Below are positions 1-27,946 of a stretch of DNA of 64,000 nt, piece after piece; the stretch's first letter is position 1; every line of letters begins with the position of its first letter. A program made the translations under genes and the position numbers. Where the stretch lies: assembly GCA_026874595.1 (NCBI GenBank), contig CM049307.1, positions 45,629,678 to 45,693,677 on the forward strand, written 5' to 3'. The notes under the pieces were generated by a model. It saw only the letters and a list, made by a program, of their open reading frames with translations. It searched no databases and was not told the DNA's origin. The stretch comes from Sipunculus nudus (lineage: Eukaryota > Annelida > Sipuncula > Golfingiida > Sipunculidae).

Positions 1-1604
1 TTGACTGAATTTTTATCAGATTTGTTAGAGAACCTTAATAACACCAAGAAACAATCCATAAAATTTTTCAGCTTAAATGCTATTATGAACTGCCTGTGTT
101 CTGGTCAGCAGAAATCACCTGTGATGCAACATATATATATATATATATATAACCTTTGACCTTTTTATTTTTCTGGTTACATACTAGTATACCAAATCTA
201 CCACCTGAACTTAACAGTAGGAGTAAGAGTGGCAGTGGTAGTTGCAGCTGTTTGATAATTGAAGGAAATAGAATCAGAGGAAGTCCTCATTATAGTTATA
301 GTAGCTTCTATGCTGTTCTTCTAATTACCTTTGACAATGAGGTTACCCCTGCTTCCTCTCATTTGCTGCCTGATATCATTGTTGGGCATGTTTGGTTTAC
401 ATTCAGTGACCATTTTAACAGCCATCATCCCCCCATGCATACACATGTTATCAACACTGCATGATCATTGCTAGCATATACCTTGTGCAATACACTGCAG
501 CCAGCAATAGCAGTGCAAATGCACTGTGTCGGGAATTGTTCTCTGCTGTGAACAATTGAACTACATGCGTACTATATCATCAGTCATAGAATGTTAACAT
601 GCAGGATCCCAATGACATGATTTTCTGTATTATATTGTTAACAGACAAACCCAAGTGATCAAGTAATGAATGAACAATAATCAAACTGATGCTTTTTAGG
701 ATGACCTTTACAGATATTCATTAGAGAAGATCCAAATTACACTTTGAGTTAATGTAATGGAATTGTGTTGCATTGAAGTTAAGAGGCATGTTAAGTGTTA
801 TTATTTCATCTTTTTAACAGCTGGGTATAAAACATATATTTTATAAGCCTGGGTAAGATTTGACAACCATTTGAACTTGCATGTTTCCCATCTCTGTTCT
901 GACACTTTTTGTAGACCTATGAGTCTCTTTTAATGTTGTGGACTTGCGTCCATTACTGGTTCTGTGTTAGATTATAATGTACTGGTGATTCATGTGTTAA
1001 TATGATAAATATGTCTGTGCATGAGCCTGGGTCCAATACACCTGGGTCTTATGGTGGTTGTCATCCTGAATATGATGATTGAGTATCAATCAAATGCTCT
1101 TACATTTGTATTAAGTGCTACTTGTTATTCTGCATTTTCATTTGCTTTTGAGTATGAAAATACAGTTACCCAGTTTTGTAAATTTGAATGAAGATCTAAA
1201 AGAATACTCATTCACAATAATCAGAAGAAAAATTTCATTAAGGATTATGTAGTTTTATTCATATATTCTACCATGGCTGGTTTCAGGTTCTACATAAACT
1301 TAAATAATTCATTTCAAATTGGCATCACAAAGTAAAAATTTAAATGCAGTGAGTTGCATTTGAAGCAACCCATGCTGTAGACATTCAGAATTATTAACAG
1401 GATATATTTTTTCTATTTCATGAATATTGTCAGTCTACAATATTGGTATCTTTAAATTTTACAGCCCAAAATGTATTTGTAAAATATCCCAGCTAATGCT
1501 AAGTTATGGTTTCCCCTCAGTGATGTATGAATTTTCACTCTTAAAAATTGAATTATTCTATAGTGCTACTTCATTATATGGTTTGACAATAATGTTTGCT
1601 TTCA

Positions 1605-2260
1605 GGGAATAAAGAACCTCCTCTCTTTGACCTTATTCCAAAGATTAGGAACCTCTAGTAACTCTGGGAGATATATCCTAAGAAAATCAAAGGACTTTAA
1701 TCACTCTTGAATCTTGAAAAAGGAGGCACCACTGAAGTCACATCTGGATTTTCATATGGAAAAGGAACCTCAAGTTACTTCAGCATTTTCAATTGAAAAG
1801 GAACCTTTGGTCTCCATTGGATTTTTTATCCTGAGAAAGGTACTTCAAGTCACTTCAGGTTTTATCCTGAAAAAAAAACACATCAAATCACTTCTTCATT
1901 TTTGTCCTGTAAAAGAAAACACAAGGTCTTTCAGGATTTTTATCCTGAAAAAGGAACCTCCACTTACTTCAGGAGTATACCTTAAGGAAGAAGAAACTGC
2001 TCATTTTGGGATATTTTCCCTCTGGAAAATGAACCACAAGTCTCCAATAGATTTCCTCATGGAGAAGAGTCTTTTTGCTTTTGGAATTTTTCTAAGAACC
2101 TGTATGATCTTTTTTAAGAGTTTCAAGATAGACAAAAGAAACCTCAGATCTCTGAGGGATTTTTCAAGGGTAAAGAATAAAATGAAATGGGAATTTTATA
2201 AGCAAGAAGAACCTCAAGTTTCTTCTTGATTTTACCTCTGTAGGAAATGCAATTTAGGTT
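1605..2260. repeat. Decayed ~38-bp tandem repeat with internal palindrome
   Basis: About 15 diverged units follow the pattern AAAGGAACCTCAAGTCAC followed by TTCAGGAT, a short T loop and ATCCTGAA. The best unit, at 1930-1949, is a perfect 8-bp inverted repeat with a 4-nt loop. Units are 36-41 bp. One frame (1714-2229) stays open for 171 codons and reads as a 12-13-residue repeat of the type KKEPQVTSGFIL. The open frame is most simply a by-product of repeat units that lack stops in that frame; there is no sign of purifying selection that I can judge by eye. Confidence 0.75.
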
Positions 2261-4187
2261 TTTTCAATTATTCATTGAAAGAAATGAAAGGAACATATGG
2301 TTTGTCTGACATGTCAGTGCAGTGGTTTAATGCATGAAAGGTTGTTCTCAATTAGGCTTAAGATAAACTGATATAGTCATATAAAACTGTGCATCAGTGG
2401 CTCTGTTAACAGAACATTGTGGCACTGACTGTAGCTGGGTGCCTGTTTCTGCACTAGAAGTAAATTAAAGCAGATTAAACAGAGAACAAAGGAAGTGTTG
2501 TCATATTTGTTATTCTGGACTCCAAAAGGTTATGATTGATGATACTGTCTGTAAACTGGATATGATAAGTTTTGAGATTGAATGTGGAGTCACAATGATT
2601 GAGTTACCCCTTGGGTATGGAATAACAATAGGGGGCTCATGTATGGATGTTATTCAATGAGTTTACACCAATTCTGGAATATCTTGCAAAATTTTGTCTT
2701 TTCTGCATATCTTGAAGAGAACATTTTGATTGGTCAATTCATTGGTATCTAAATGAGATATTTTTAATTGATCTATTGATAGGCTTAACCTATAATGAAT
2801 ATTCTGGACAACATATTGTTAACAAAAATAGTCTTGATTCAATATATGCAAAATCCATTCAGACTGATAACTTTATATTGAAATATATAAATAAAAATGA
2901 TACATCTTAATAAGACACTTGTATCCTCTACTTAAATTGGATATACATTTTTAAATACCCATTTTAACGTAGCAGTTTTACCACTAAGTAAATTTAATGG
3001 AAGAACAGATAGGTCTACTTTTCTTTTATGAACACATTTTTATTACAATTTTACACACTTTTCATGTGTAAATATAATTTAAAATGTTTTCCTCAAAGTG
3101 ACCTGCAGGGTAGTAAATATAAAAAGTTTAATCTGCATATTTATTTATTGTACATGGACTCAGAGGTTGGCTTTGTGCTTGTTTTTGGACAGATTACTTA
3201 TTGAGATCTTGCCATGCTTTCCCCTGATAATAAAACTACCTAATTAGGGACTCGCAAGCCATAGTTTGTTTCACAAGTTTTGAGATGGATTTTTGTTCGA
3301 TGTTTTTTTTTTCAAACAAGATTTATTATTTTTTCAGATCAAGAGTAGTAGGATTACATTCTTAAAACTATCATTTCTACTCCAGTATACCACAGGTACA
3401 CGTAAACCAATGAATATTTAATGAAGGAATTTTAACATTGACCATGAGTGCAGACAGGAGAACATATGTCCCAATTTACCATTTAAAAAAAGTAATTTTT
3501 TTCTTCTGACTTTCTGTGTGGGCAGGGTTATTGTATACACTAAAATCTTAGGTTGTACTTTAATAGGATCTACACCTTGCTCAGTGTTAAAGCCATTCAG
3601 TTTCTCACACCAGCGCACAGCAAGTTCAAAATAGACCCAAATATACGTCACCACTGAGGCCACAAATAAAATAAATTTTTATTATCAACTAGGCCAAAAA
3701 TATTATGAGTAAGTTAAATTTGTTTTTAATTTTCTTTTTTTTTTAATTTACTTTCATGGACAAAGTATGTGAAATTTTGGCTGCATGCAGGATTAAGAGT
3801 GCTACCTTAAAAGAATGATAATTGCGTTTTGAATTGTACTAAAATATGTGAAGGGATTGGTTCAAGAGCAGCAGTTAATATCATTAACACTGGCTTTCAT
3901 AAAAAAGAGAACATTTTGAACCATGGAAATATATTTTGCAGAATAATTCATTTTTTATGTGGCCTAAGTGTAATAACCTAATTGTAATGCAGATACATCA
4001 TGGGTGCTACTTAGTGCAGTGACCCAACTTTAGACTAATTTCACCAGAATGCAAACAAACTGTAAAGTGCACAATGAATGAAGTATGTGAGTGGATCAAA
4101 ATGTGTATCAGATGTGATTCTAAACACGTCTAATGGTAGCATGTTTGAATGTCCCATATTGTGTATAATATGAATGATATTTGTGTT

Positions 4188-4189
<2 letters not shown>

Positions 4190-4244
<55 letters not shown>
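4190..4244. repeat. (TA)n microsatellite
   Basis: An uninterrupted run of about 27 TA dinucleotides lies in the presumed Rab intron. It is likely to be length-polymorphic. Confidence 0.97.
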
Positions 4245-4248
<4 letters not shown>

Positions 4249-6469
4249 GTTTTATGCTGATGTTAATGTTTTATTGATTTTTTTTATTAATGCTAGTCAA
4301 TATATGATAAAAAATAAAAGTATTTTATTCAAATAAACTGGTCTTATTCTTTTTTTTTTAATCTTATAATTTGAGATGTGCATTATACAAACTGCATACT
4401 GTTTTATATGTTTGTATACTTATATGTACATGTATATTTGTATATTTTCTGCTTCAGTAGAATATAAAGTAGGATTATTTTGATAAAATTGTATTATTCT
4501 TTCATGTTTTATATATATTTTAAAGAACAGTGTACAGTTCTTATAAAATGAATGTCACAATGAAAATTATTACCAGACTTGTCCTCAGAAATGCAAGTGA
4601 ACAAATACATGTTGGTATGTGTTGCACTGTGATATGGGAGTATCAGGTACTTGAATAGAATCAGCATTTCAAAGGTCCTGTTTGTAAGTAACCTCAAATT
4701 TGGTCAGTAATGTTATATAGAAGGATCATATTCACAGCCACTGGTCACAGAAGTAAAAAAAAAAAGAAGTAAATTAATTTTTTATATTTTTTATATCCAC
4801 TAAGATATATTTTATATATTTCTTATCTTATATCACCAGTATTCCTGTCAGCTTTATCTCTTACATCTTTTTCTAATATGACTTGATATTAAACTTTTTC
4901 ATAAAGTGAATAACTGTGAGGATGAAAATCAATAAAAACTACAGACCAAGTCACAATATCAAAGTAAGATCATTGTTTCAATACAGTAAATCAACCATCA
5001 GGTCAAAAGCTTATCGGACTTTCGTGCCCTAGGTCACAAACTAAGTTTTCGCTCCTTCCCACCAGCAAGCCAATTTCTTTTGTTGTGGATATTTTCTCTT
5101 CATGTTTACAGAATTGCCTCTATGGTGACAGGCCTGAATGAAGTTTCTAATGAAATATGAAATAAAAATGAAACATTGCATTATGGGTAATGTACATGTC
5201 CGTCTGGTGCTTGTGTGGCATATAGAACTAGTGTTCAAAACCTAAAAACTGATGATGGACAATGGAAAAATATTTTAAGTATATTTTACTCACTTTTGTA
5301 AGTTAATATGATGATTATACTGTTTGAATCTCAGTGTATGGAATGAAATGTGACTTGAAATCATTAAACAGTTAAAGTTATTGTCATTTTCTGTTTTTTA
5401 ATAATGGAAAGTCATCTTTAAATGTTAGTTATTACTGTTTAAGATCTTAAAAGTGGTTTTACTGTTTCACTGAAACTCTTGACATTGACGAACTATGAAC
5501 CTAAAAGCTTAATTCCAACAACATGTTAAAAGCTAAACAACCAAGAAATTTTGTAGAAAGTCATTTCTGCCCCTACCAAAAGAAAAATTAATGAATGGCT
5601 GAAAATGTATGTAGTTCACTAGAAAGTGTACTCAAACATATTGGCAGCAAAATTTTATGAATTATTCATGAAAAAGAACACTGCTGAGTGGAGCCAGGCT
5701 TTAAGTCAAGGAATCTTTTCACCTTGTGGTAGAGAATACCTTTAAAATGAGAAGGATGGAAATAATTACTGTTATTTGGCGGCCTCTTCCTCTTCAAAAC
5801 TGGGATATCTTCCCCAAAAGGAAGCTGAAGACTGCTTTGGGACCACTAAAATGTTTCTAGAAATCTCTCCCAGGAGAGGAATTTTTTTTAACAGGAAACC
5901 ATGGGCTTGTTTTAGGGAGTTGTTTGGTTGGTTGTGACCAGAAATTGCTTCCCACTGGATCTGAAATGCTGCTGGTCATAACTGAAATGGCAACTCTCTC
6001 ATGATGAAAGCTATATTTACTTTTGTATCACAAATACAATTTTGCACACATTTTCAATCTTGAACAAGGTGGTCATCAAATTTTAAGACATTTAGGCCAA
6101 ACACAAAAAAATATTTCTATGAATTCCAGGACCAAAACATATTGAGTGCAAGGGAGCATATGTTTTCTCCTTTATGGAAACTGAGCCTTTGCAATGGCAT
6201 GACATCATCCATTATCTGTATGTTTATTAACCAATAATATCTAAAAAAAATTACAGGAGCTAGTTTTTAATGTACTGTGTGAAACAAAGTATTTGATATT
6301 TTGATAGTTTGCATGAAGGATACCAAAATGTGCCACAGGTCTTGAAACTGGCACTTACCAGTAATCCATTTTCAGTTTTACCTTTTCGAGTTAAAGTTGC
6401 CATTTCAAGTCCCCTTCCCAACATCTGGCACAGGAGACTTTACAATTAACTTCGTGGTGGTAGCTCCCT

Positions 6470-6690
6470 TAGGATGCTACAGAGCCCACACATGGTTTTA
6501 AGGTCACTAGGGCCCACCATACACAGATGGCATTTAATCCAGTTCCCAATTGTAACGCTGGGTGGACAAAATACACTTGTGGCTGAGACCTTGCTTAAGG
6601 GTCTTGGCAAACAATTGAGAGGCTACGGGATTGGAACCCATGACCGCTTGATCACAAGTCTTGCAAATTTGCCATTACACCACCAAGATT
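6470..6690 (-). mobile_element. tRNA-derived SINE, diverged
   Basis: Read on the minus strand from about 6688, the sequence begins like a tRNA. It has an A box (TGGTGTAATGGC) and, about 45 nt on, a B box (GGGTTCCAATCCC, complement of 6627-6639) that is one base from the consensus. After the tRNA-like head comes an unrelated body with a CTTAAGCAAGG motif of the kind seen in several marine-invertebrate SINE families. It is not a functional tRNA gene because the acceptor and anticodon stems do not pair well. The 3' end and target duplication could not be placed. Confidence 0.6.
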
Positions 6691-7207
6691 CTTTTTTGAC
6701 TGAAAATTTCCCATTATATATACACATAATGATTTCTAAGATGGGAAAAAGGCCAGAACAACATTTCCAAAATCTATGAAGATTTCACTGAAAGAAAAAT
6801 ATTTTGATCCATAAAAAATAGGAATATTGATAGTATTTCAGTTATTTTTTCTTATACTGCCTGAAGTAGCTCTTGTACCAGGAATGTGCTTTGAACATGG
6901 TCTCTTTTTGAGGTCATGGAGAGGAAGTTATCAGAAAGCTTTTTAATCCATTTGCCCTTGCTCCCAAGTGACACTTTAATACTTGTTCACAGATCCCAGT
7001 TTATAAATGCATCAGCCTTGGTACTGTATTACTTTGTGAGGGCTTTTTTTTATAGCATTTTAGTGTCAATGTAGACCCAGGCACTCTGTTCATTTCAAAC
7101 TGGTTGACCACTGGGTCAACTTAAGCTTTAAAACACAGCACCAATGACTTATTACCAAACAATTTGTTAAATGGGGAGCCAGGGCTATATACTTGTCAAG
7201 GCACCAC

Positions 7208-7420
7208 TAGAGTGGATCCAGGATTTTAGAAAGGCGAGGAACCAACCCAGGAAGACTAATAAGAAAATCTAAAAAAAAAGTTCCTCAGAACTAGAAGGCG
7301 AGGGATCCAGGCCAAAAATCATATTGTTTAAAGCTTTAAAAAAAAAACCAGGTTATTGTGGCTCATAAGGTGGGGGGGTATTCTGAATCCCCCCCCCCCA
7401 AACCTCTGGATCCACCACTG
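7208..7420. mobile_element. Probable hAT-like MITE
   Basis: Imperfect terminal inverted repeats share GTGGATCCAG: the left end is about 7208-7225 and the right end, read on the minus strand from 7420, is CAGTGGTGGATCCAGAGG. The element has no coding capacity. Its interior holds A-runs and a G-run/C-run pair at 7371-7400 that could form a hairpin. The 8-bp target duplication expected for hAT was not clear, so the family assignment rests on the TIR alone. Confidence 0.45.
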
Positions 7421-7703
7421 CCCTATTACTAACAGTGATGGATATATCAGTTTTAAATGTTGATTTCATCAGTGACTAGTTAGTTCTTTAAATGTGTAAT
7501 AATAATTTCAGAGTGTTAATTGACCATTAGTATACAGTAAACATAGAGGCAGAAACAACCAAAAATGATAATCCACCACACAATATTACCCATGGTGCAT
7601 TGCACTTCTTTAACTGTGACATGGTTGAATGATACAATATTTTACTCATATTAGAATATGCTATAGATGAAAGAATTACTGATTTACTTTTCATTCTTTT
7701 CAG

Positions 7704-22962
<15,259 letters not shown>

Positions 22963-23274
22963 CACCAGAGGGAGCCAGTGTACAGGCATCCTGCATTACT
23001 AATGTATAGAGACATGTGCAATTGTATTATGTGTTGAAGGCTGATTTGCACATAGAACTGAAATCAAAATACTTAACGTTTCTTCCCCTGATTGTGTATT
23101 ATGCATGGAACAAGGCATAGCTAGTGACTGGGGGCTTTGTGTTTTGAGAACACTTATGTCAGTAAGAGATGTATGTTTTAAGTTGGCATGCCAAGTTACG
23201 TCAAACAAGAAGCAATAAGGAGTTTTATTACTGCAATCTCATGGGATGATAATCAAAATAATTTAATTTTGAAG

Positions 23275-23280
23275 AATAAA
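23275..23280 (+). promoter_or_regulatory. Candidate Rab poly(A) signal AATAAA
   Basis: This AATAAA lies 313 bases after the Rab stop codon, with another AATAAA about 55 bases on. It is a reasonable proximal end for the transcript. Many further AATAAA sites occur in this AT-rich DNA, so transcript evidence would have to choose. Confidence 0.35.
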
Positions 23281-25055
23281 TATTTTGAAAATGTTTATTT
23301 AATACGTTATGCTATCCTGGAGAGAGTATTGAAATAAACAAATCACTTAGATAATAGACTGAATCAAATAGTAAGGGATCTTGTGAAATAAAATCCACTT
23401 GAAATAATCTACTATGGCAGTTGTGGGTAGCAGTCCATGATTTTATTCCATGAATACTAATTGTGATCAAACAGTAATTCACTAAAAGTTTCAGGATTCC
23501 TCATTACATAATATCAGTGAAAAAGTTTTCATCACAGAATTCTTTACATAATTTGATTATCATGCTGATTAAATAAACAGGTTGTAAAAAGTATATGGAC
23601 AATACCTTTCCATAAAAAATGCTTACTATTTTGTTTGTACTCTAAATTTTTGTGAAACCCCTGTTTTGATGGTGTCTTAAAAATATCACACCCCATCAAA
23701 GATCTCTTGGATATGACCAGATTCATCTCTGACAGTCACAGGGTCTTATGAATATTCATAGCCTTAAAAACTGGGAAGTGCAGTCAAAGGTTTGTCTTGT
23801 TTTAATTTGCTGTTGGGTCAGTATTCCAGGTGCCATCAAAATTGTTATATTTTGATACATTTTGGAATATCTTATAGAAAAATGGACAGTGTTGTTTATA
23901 TATGTTTCATACTTAAATCAGTCGTAGATGCCAATCATAGACTTATGTATACTTGCTGGTTTGAAACTTAACTTAGCCTGACACTTCAGGTTGTTCAGAA
24001 ACCAGTCAGAATAGTGGAGAGTTACTGTATTCATACCTCATACCTGTATTCATACTACCACAGTCTCGGAACATAAAATAGTATACAAAACCCTATGAGT
24101 ACCATATGGTAAAAACAGTAGAGAGATATTATTATTCTTTACTTAAAACAAAGTGAACATTCCAGAAAGTGCAACAGAGGTGAATCTGAGAGTACATGAG
24201 TGACCTCTGGTGGACAATGATGACATCTTATCTCCCAGACAGTGTTTTTGTGCTTTTTAGCCTGTTCCTGCTAACAATACTCGGAACTATAAGAGCTTGA
24301 TATGCTTTTTCTCAGAATGTAAGAGCCAGGAACTCTTATGAATGCACAGAGTGGTATAGAATTAGGGTAATATGTGTATTGTGATCATACCCTGATTTTT
24401 TTGTACTGCCAGAAACCAAAATATATGTAATTTATGGAATGGAAATAATTATACCCAAAGACTTATGGCATCAATATTGGTAAAAGCACACAATTAGTAT
24501 TAACAAAAATTAAATATGGGGTCGTGAAATGTGTGCTTTATTTATCAAAGGTTTTCACCTCTTTGGCGGTATATGTATATAGAATTGACCAGGTCAAATG
24601 CATTTTAAGTGTGGTGTCAAATATTGCCAGAATTCCATCCAGATTTTTTATTATATGATTAACAGAACTGCTTGTTTGTAGAAAGTCCTGTTAATTTCTG
24701 ATTGTCAGCATGTACTTGCATTAATATATATTTAACAAATCCCTGAATTTCACTGTGTCTTAGCATGAAGTCATTACATCTGGCTTATTCCAAGACCAGT
24801 ATGGGGAACACCAAAATTGAGATGGCTTATTCATTATATATCTTTACTTTCATCCTCATTCAACAGACATTGCCACCTACAGACAGAACTTGAAAATAAA
24901 TAGTTGGTGACCTCGTGACATTAAATGATCTTAGGCAGGTTTGCAAAAATGTTTAAAACATGTATCCAGCATGTCAGATGACAAGGAAATATATGATAAG
25001 GATCGAAAGAAAGAGTCTCATAAAGAGTAGCTATTCGTAGGAACAGGGGCTTCAA

Positions 25056-25135
25056 TACAGGGGAATAGGGGGTATATATCCCCCCACTTTTTAGAAAGGG
25101 GGGCTGGTCAATGTAATTATCCCCCCCCCCACCCT
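25056..25135. repeat. G-run/C-run inverted repeat
   Basis: Runs of G (at 25066-25071 and 25098-25103) alternate with runs of C (25081-25086 and 25120-25131) around ATAGGGGG and TATCCCCC. The tract could fold as a hairpin. It resembles the G/C-run interior of the MITEs at 7208 and 54665, and may be a remnant of the same kind of element. Confidence 0.5.
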
Positions 25136-26289
25136 GATATTCAGAGAATAATATTTATATATTGGAAATGAATATATTTATAATTAGAATTACCGACTGG
25201 TTCCATTTCTATTATAAAATATTATACATCTAAACATGGTTTAGAATTAATATTTACTTGGAACATAATACCTTATAAATTGATGCCAATGTGTTGGAAA
25301 AAATTCAGAAATATCAAAAGGCAAATGTACATCTGTTCTTTATGGATGCTGTCATCATGGCAACATGTCTCATATCTGTGAATCTCTGAAAGTTAAACCT
25401 TTTTGCACCATATATTAATGTTATTATCCATGCAACTTTTTGAAAGCATAGGATGCTTATCTCATAGTTCTGGTAGAATGGGGCTTAGAAACACTTCAGT
25501 TTACCAACTATAGGCTGTCATTGTCATAATATGTATCAAATCCAATTTTATGTCCCATGCTGGGTGATAGTTTCAGTTGCCTTTGTCATATTAATTTTAT
25601 TAATTTACACATTTGCACTTTCTTTACAAAGTTATATATGTATTCGCTCGATAATGTATTTGCTATATTATGTATCACCCAGGTATTTGTCTTCTAGATA
25701 TGTAACTATGTATCTACTAGACATGTTTCTGTTAGATTATGTTTCTACAAGATAAATCTCAGTCAGATTATATACCTACAATATAATGTATACTCTGCTG
25801 GATTTGTATCTGTTAGATATGCATTTAATGATTTATTTACTTTCTGCTAATTTTTTGGGATTTACCTAGCTTTCAGTTCCATCTTAATACTAAGGCATTC
25901 ATGCTTTTTCACCCAACCCTCTGTGTATGAAAGACAGATATACATTTCCAAACGGATGCGTTAATAAGTGGGTGGGTTCTTTTTCCAGCTGGCAGATTAT
26001 AATAAGCATACGGTGCTCCCCATGGCTTCCATTATAACTTTGAGTACCCATATATACCTGTAGAATGGAATTGTAATTAATTCATGGTGTTATATCAAAC
26101 TACTTCAGTAACCCTAACAGCTTGGGTAATGAGTTTACAGTTATGACTGCTCTGATGTAACATGTACATATAATTTACCTAATCTGTGGTTTTCTGTATC
26201 AGCATTTTACTAGATCTGAGGTATCCTAAAGTGGTCTATATAGCATGACAATCAAGGAAGCATAAATGATAAATTATTTATGTAATTTG

Positions 26290-26303
26290 CCACTAGATGG
26301 CAG
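26290..26303 (+). promoter_or_regulatory. CTCF-like motif CCACTAGATGGCAG
   Basis: All 14 bases fit the CTCF consensus CCASYAGRKGGCRS. It lies between the convergent Rab and Caskin genes, a position that could suit a boundary element. It is a motif match only; occupancy is unknown. Confidence 0.45.
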
Positions 26304-27900
26304 TACCTGTCCAAGGTGTTGCCATATTACCAAAGTTAGTCTGATCAGCTTAACCAACTTTGCCAGTCTACTCTAACTCTGTTTTTTTATTCATGCTGAA
26401 CAAACACTTTCTTTATATGTACAAAACTATATCATTTGAGTGTAAACCTGACCTGTTGTGTATTGATCCAAGGTTTTCTTGTCGTGTTATACGGATAACG
26501 GGTTAGCCTGATCCAAGGTTCATTTGATCCATGGTTTATGTAATATTGAAATGTATAGATTTTATTTCCAAAGGCAGACACTTTGTGATAAATATTCCCC
26601 AACCTGCTGCTTAAGTATGTTGTATATAAAGACACACACCCACACACACATATACATTACACATGTCAAGAGTAAAATCTACTACATTGTAACATAATTT
26701 AAATTTAGTTATGTGATGAAATTCTACATTTGATCTGATGGTGTATTCCTTTGTTTAGCGAAGGCTCTGTTTTCCTATAGATTGTTGACTCCTTTATATT
26801 TGTATAATGTGAAAATGTAGCACAAACCTCTCTCCACATTCTTGTGTACCCACAGGGTGTAATAATCAGTCTTGCATACTCACATGATTTATACTTAACA
26901 AACACACAAACATACACATCATTGAATTAATTGAGTAAAATATCATTCTAGTCCAATAACGCTTTGTATACATAAAAATAAAAAAAAGAGGGGTTCCAAA
27001 TATTTATTTCAGGGAGTGCTTTTGTAATTCTCTTTCATCAGTGTTATTATAAAAGAAGAATTCTGTTTTTTACTTGTAAACGCAAAATTTATGTAGTGGT
27101 ATTTTTAATTAACCTTAAACAAAAGTAAAGTTCACCGATACCATATGCCACCATGAAGCAAAATTTGTATCAAAGATTCTGTAGAAATCAAGAATTATTT
27201 TTACTTTTGTAAAGAATGTATGTCTGATATATTTAGTTTAAAAAGCAATCTCATTTCGTATTTTATTTAATTGTTCTTGTAGCACAAAGCCTGGTGATTA
27301 TTTTTTTTATCAGGTTAGCAATTTAAGTTATTTGATAAAGGGCGACAAATGTAATGGTAGCTCTTTATGATAACACTTCATGTCCGAGTATAAACTAAGA
27401 GATTGACATCCAAAGACATGTATGACTTAATCTGTATCTGCAAAAGTTAAACCACCATCTTGGTTCTGTTTATGCTGGAATCAGTTTCATCTATAGAATG
27501 TGCCACCTGGAGGTGTCATCTGAAACTAATTGAAAATTGTACATAGATTGGCATATTCTTTAAAAAAAATAGCAACAGAAAATATTATCAATCTGCATAA
27601 ACCTGATCTGGGGGTCACAATTTAAGTGATTTCATGCCATCAGATTTAGTGCAAGCATTTGAAACTTTATTTGCATGTGGACTTGTTTCTCCTCAAAAAT
27701 GGTGACTGGCATGTGGGCATGATTTCTGTTCTTTGAAAGAAATGAGGGTCTCCCTTAATAATAACAGAAACAGCATGCTGTCATAGAAAAATTTAATTGC
27801 TCTTTGCACAAATTACTGTAGCTTTTGATGTATAGAATCTGTAAATATTTGTCATATACCAGCTTTTAATGAAACCCATGCAAATATGTAAATACATAAT

Positions 27901-27946
27901 TCATATATATATATACACACACACATATATACATACATATATATAG
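27901..27946. repeat. TA/CA microsatellite
   Basis: A compound run of TA and CA dinucleotides about 45 bp long. Confidence 0.9.

Larger units (their letters stand above)
1..7703 (+). other. Intron or upstream DNA of the Rab gene
   Basis: This stretch lies before the first visible Rab exon and should be intron, since the G1/G2 exons are absent. I searched by eye for a P-loop (GxxGxGKT) exon and for the DFR-donor exon that should precede NKVV and found neither. It holds a decayed 38-bp repeat array, a TA microsatellite, an antisense tRNA-derived SINE and a probable hAT-like MITE, listed separately. The remainder is AT-rich single-copy-looking sequence with only short chance ORFs. Confidence 0.6.

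Noticed and set aside
156..464. 102-codon ORF near the left edge
   Set aside because: No recognisable motif or Rab G1/G2 sequence and no convincing splice context. Treated as chance.
6600..6690. Possible tRNA gene on the minus strand
   Set aside because: A and B boxes are present but stems do not pair properly and an unrelated body follows, so it is called a SINE.
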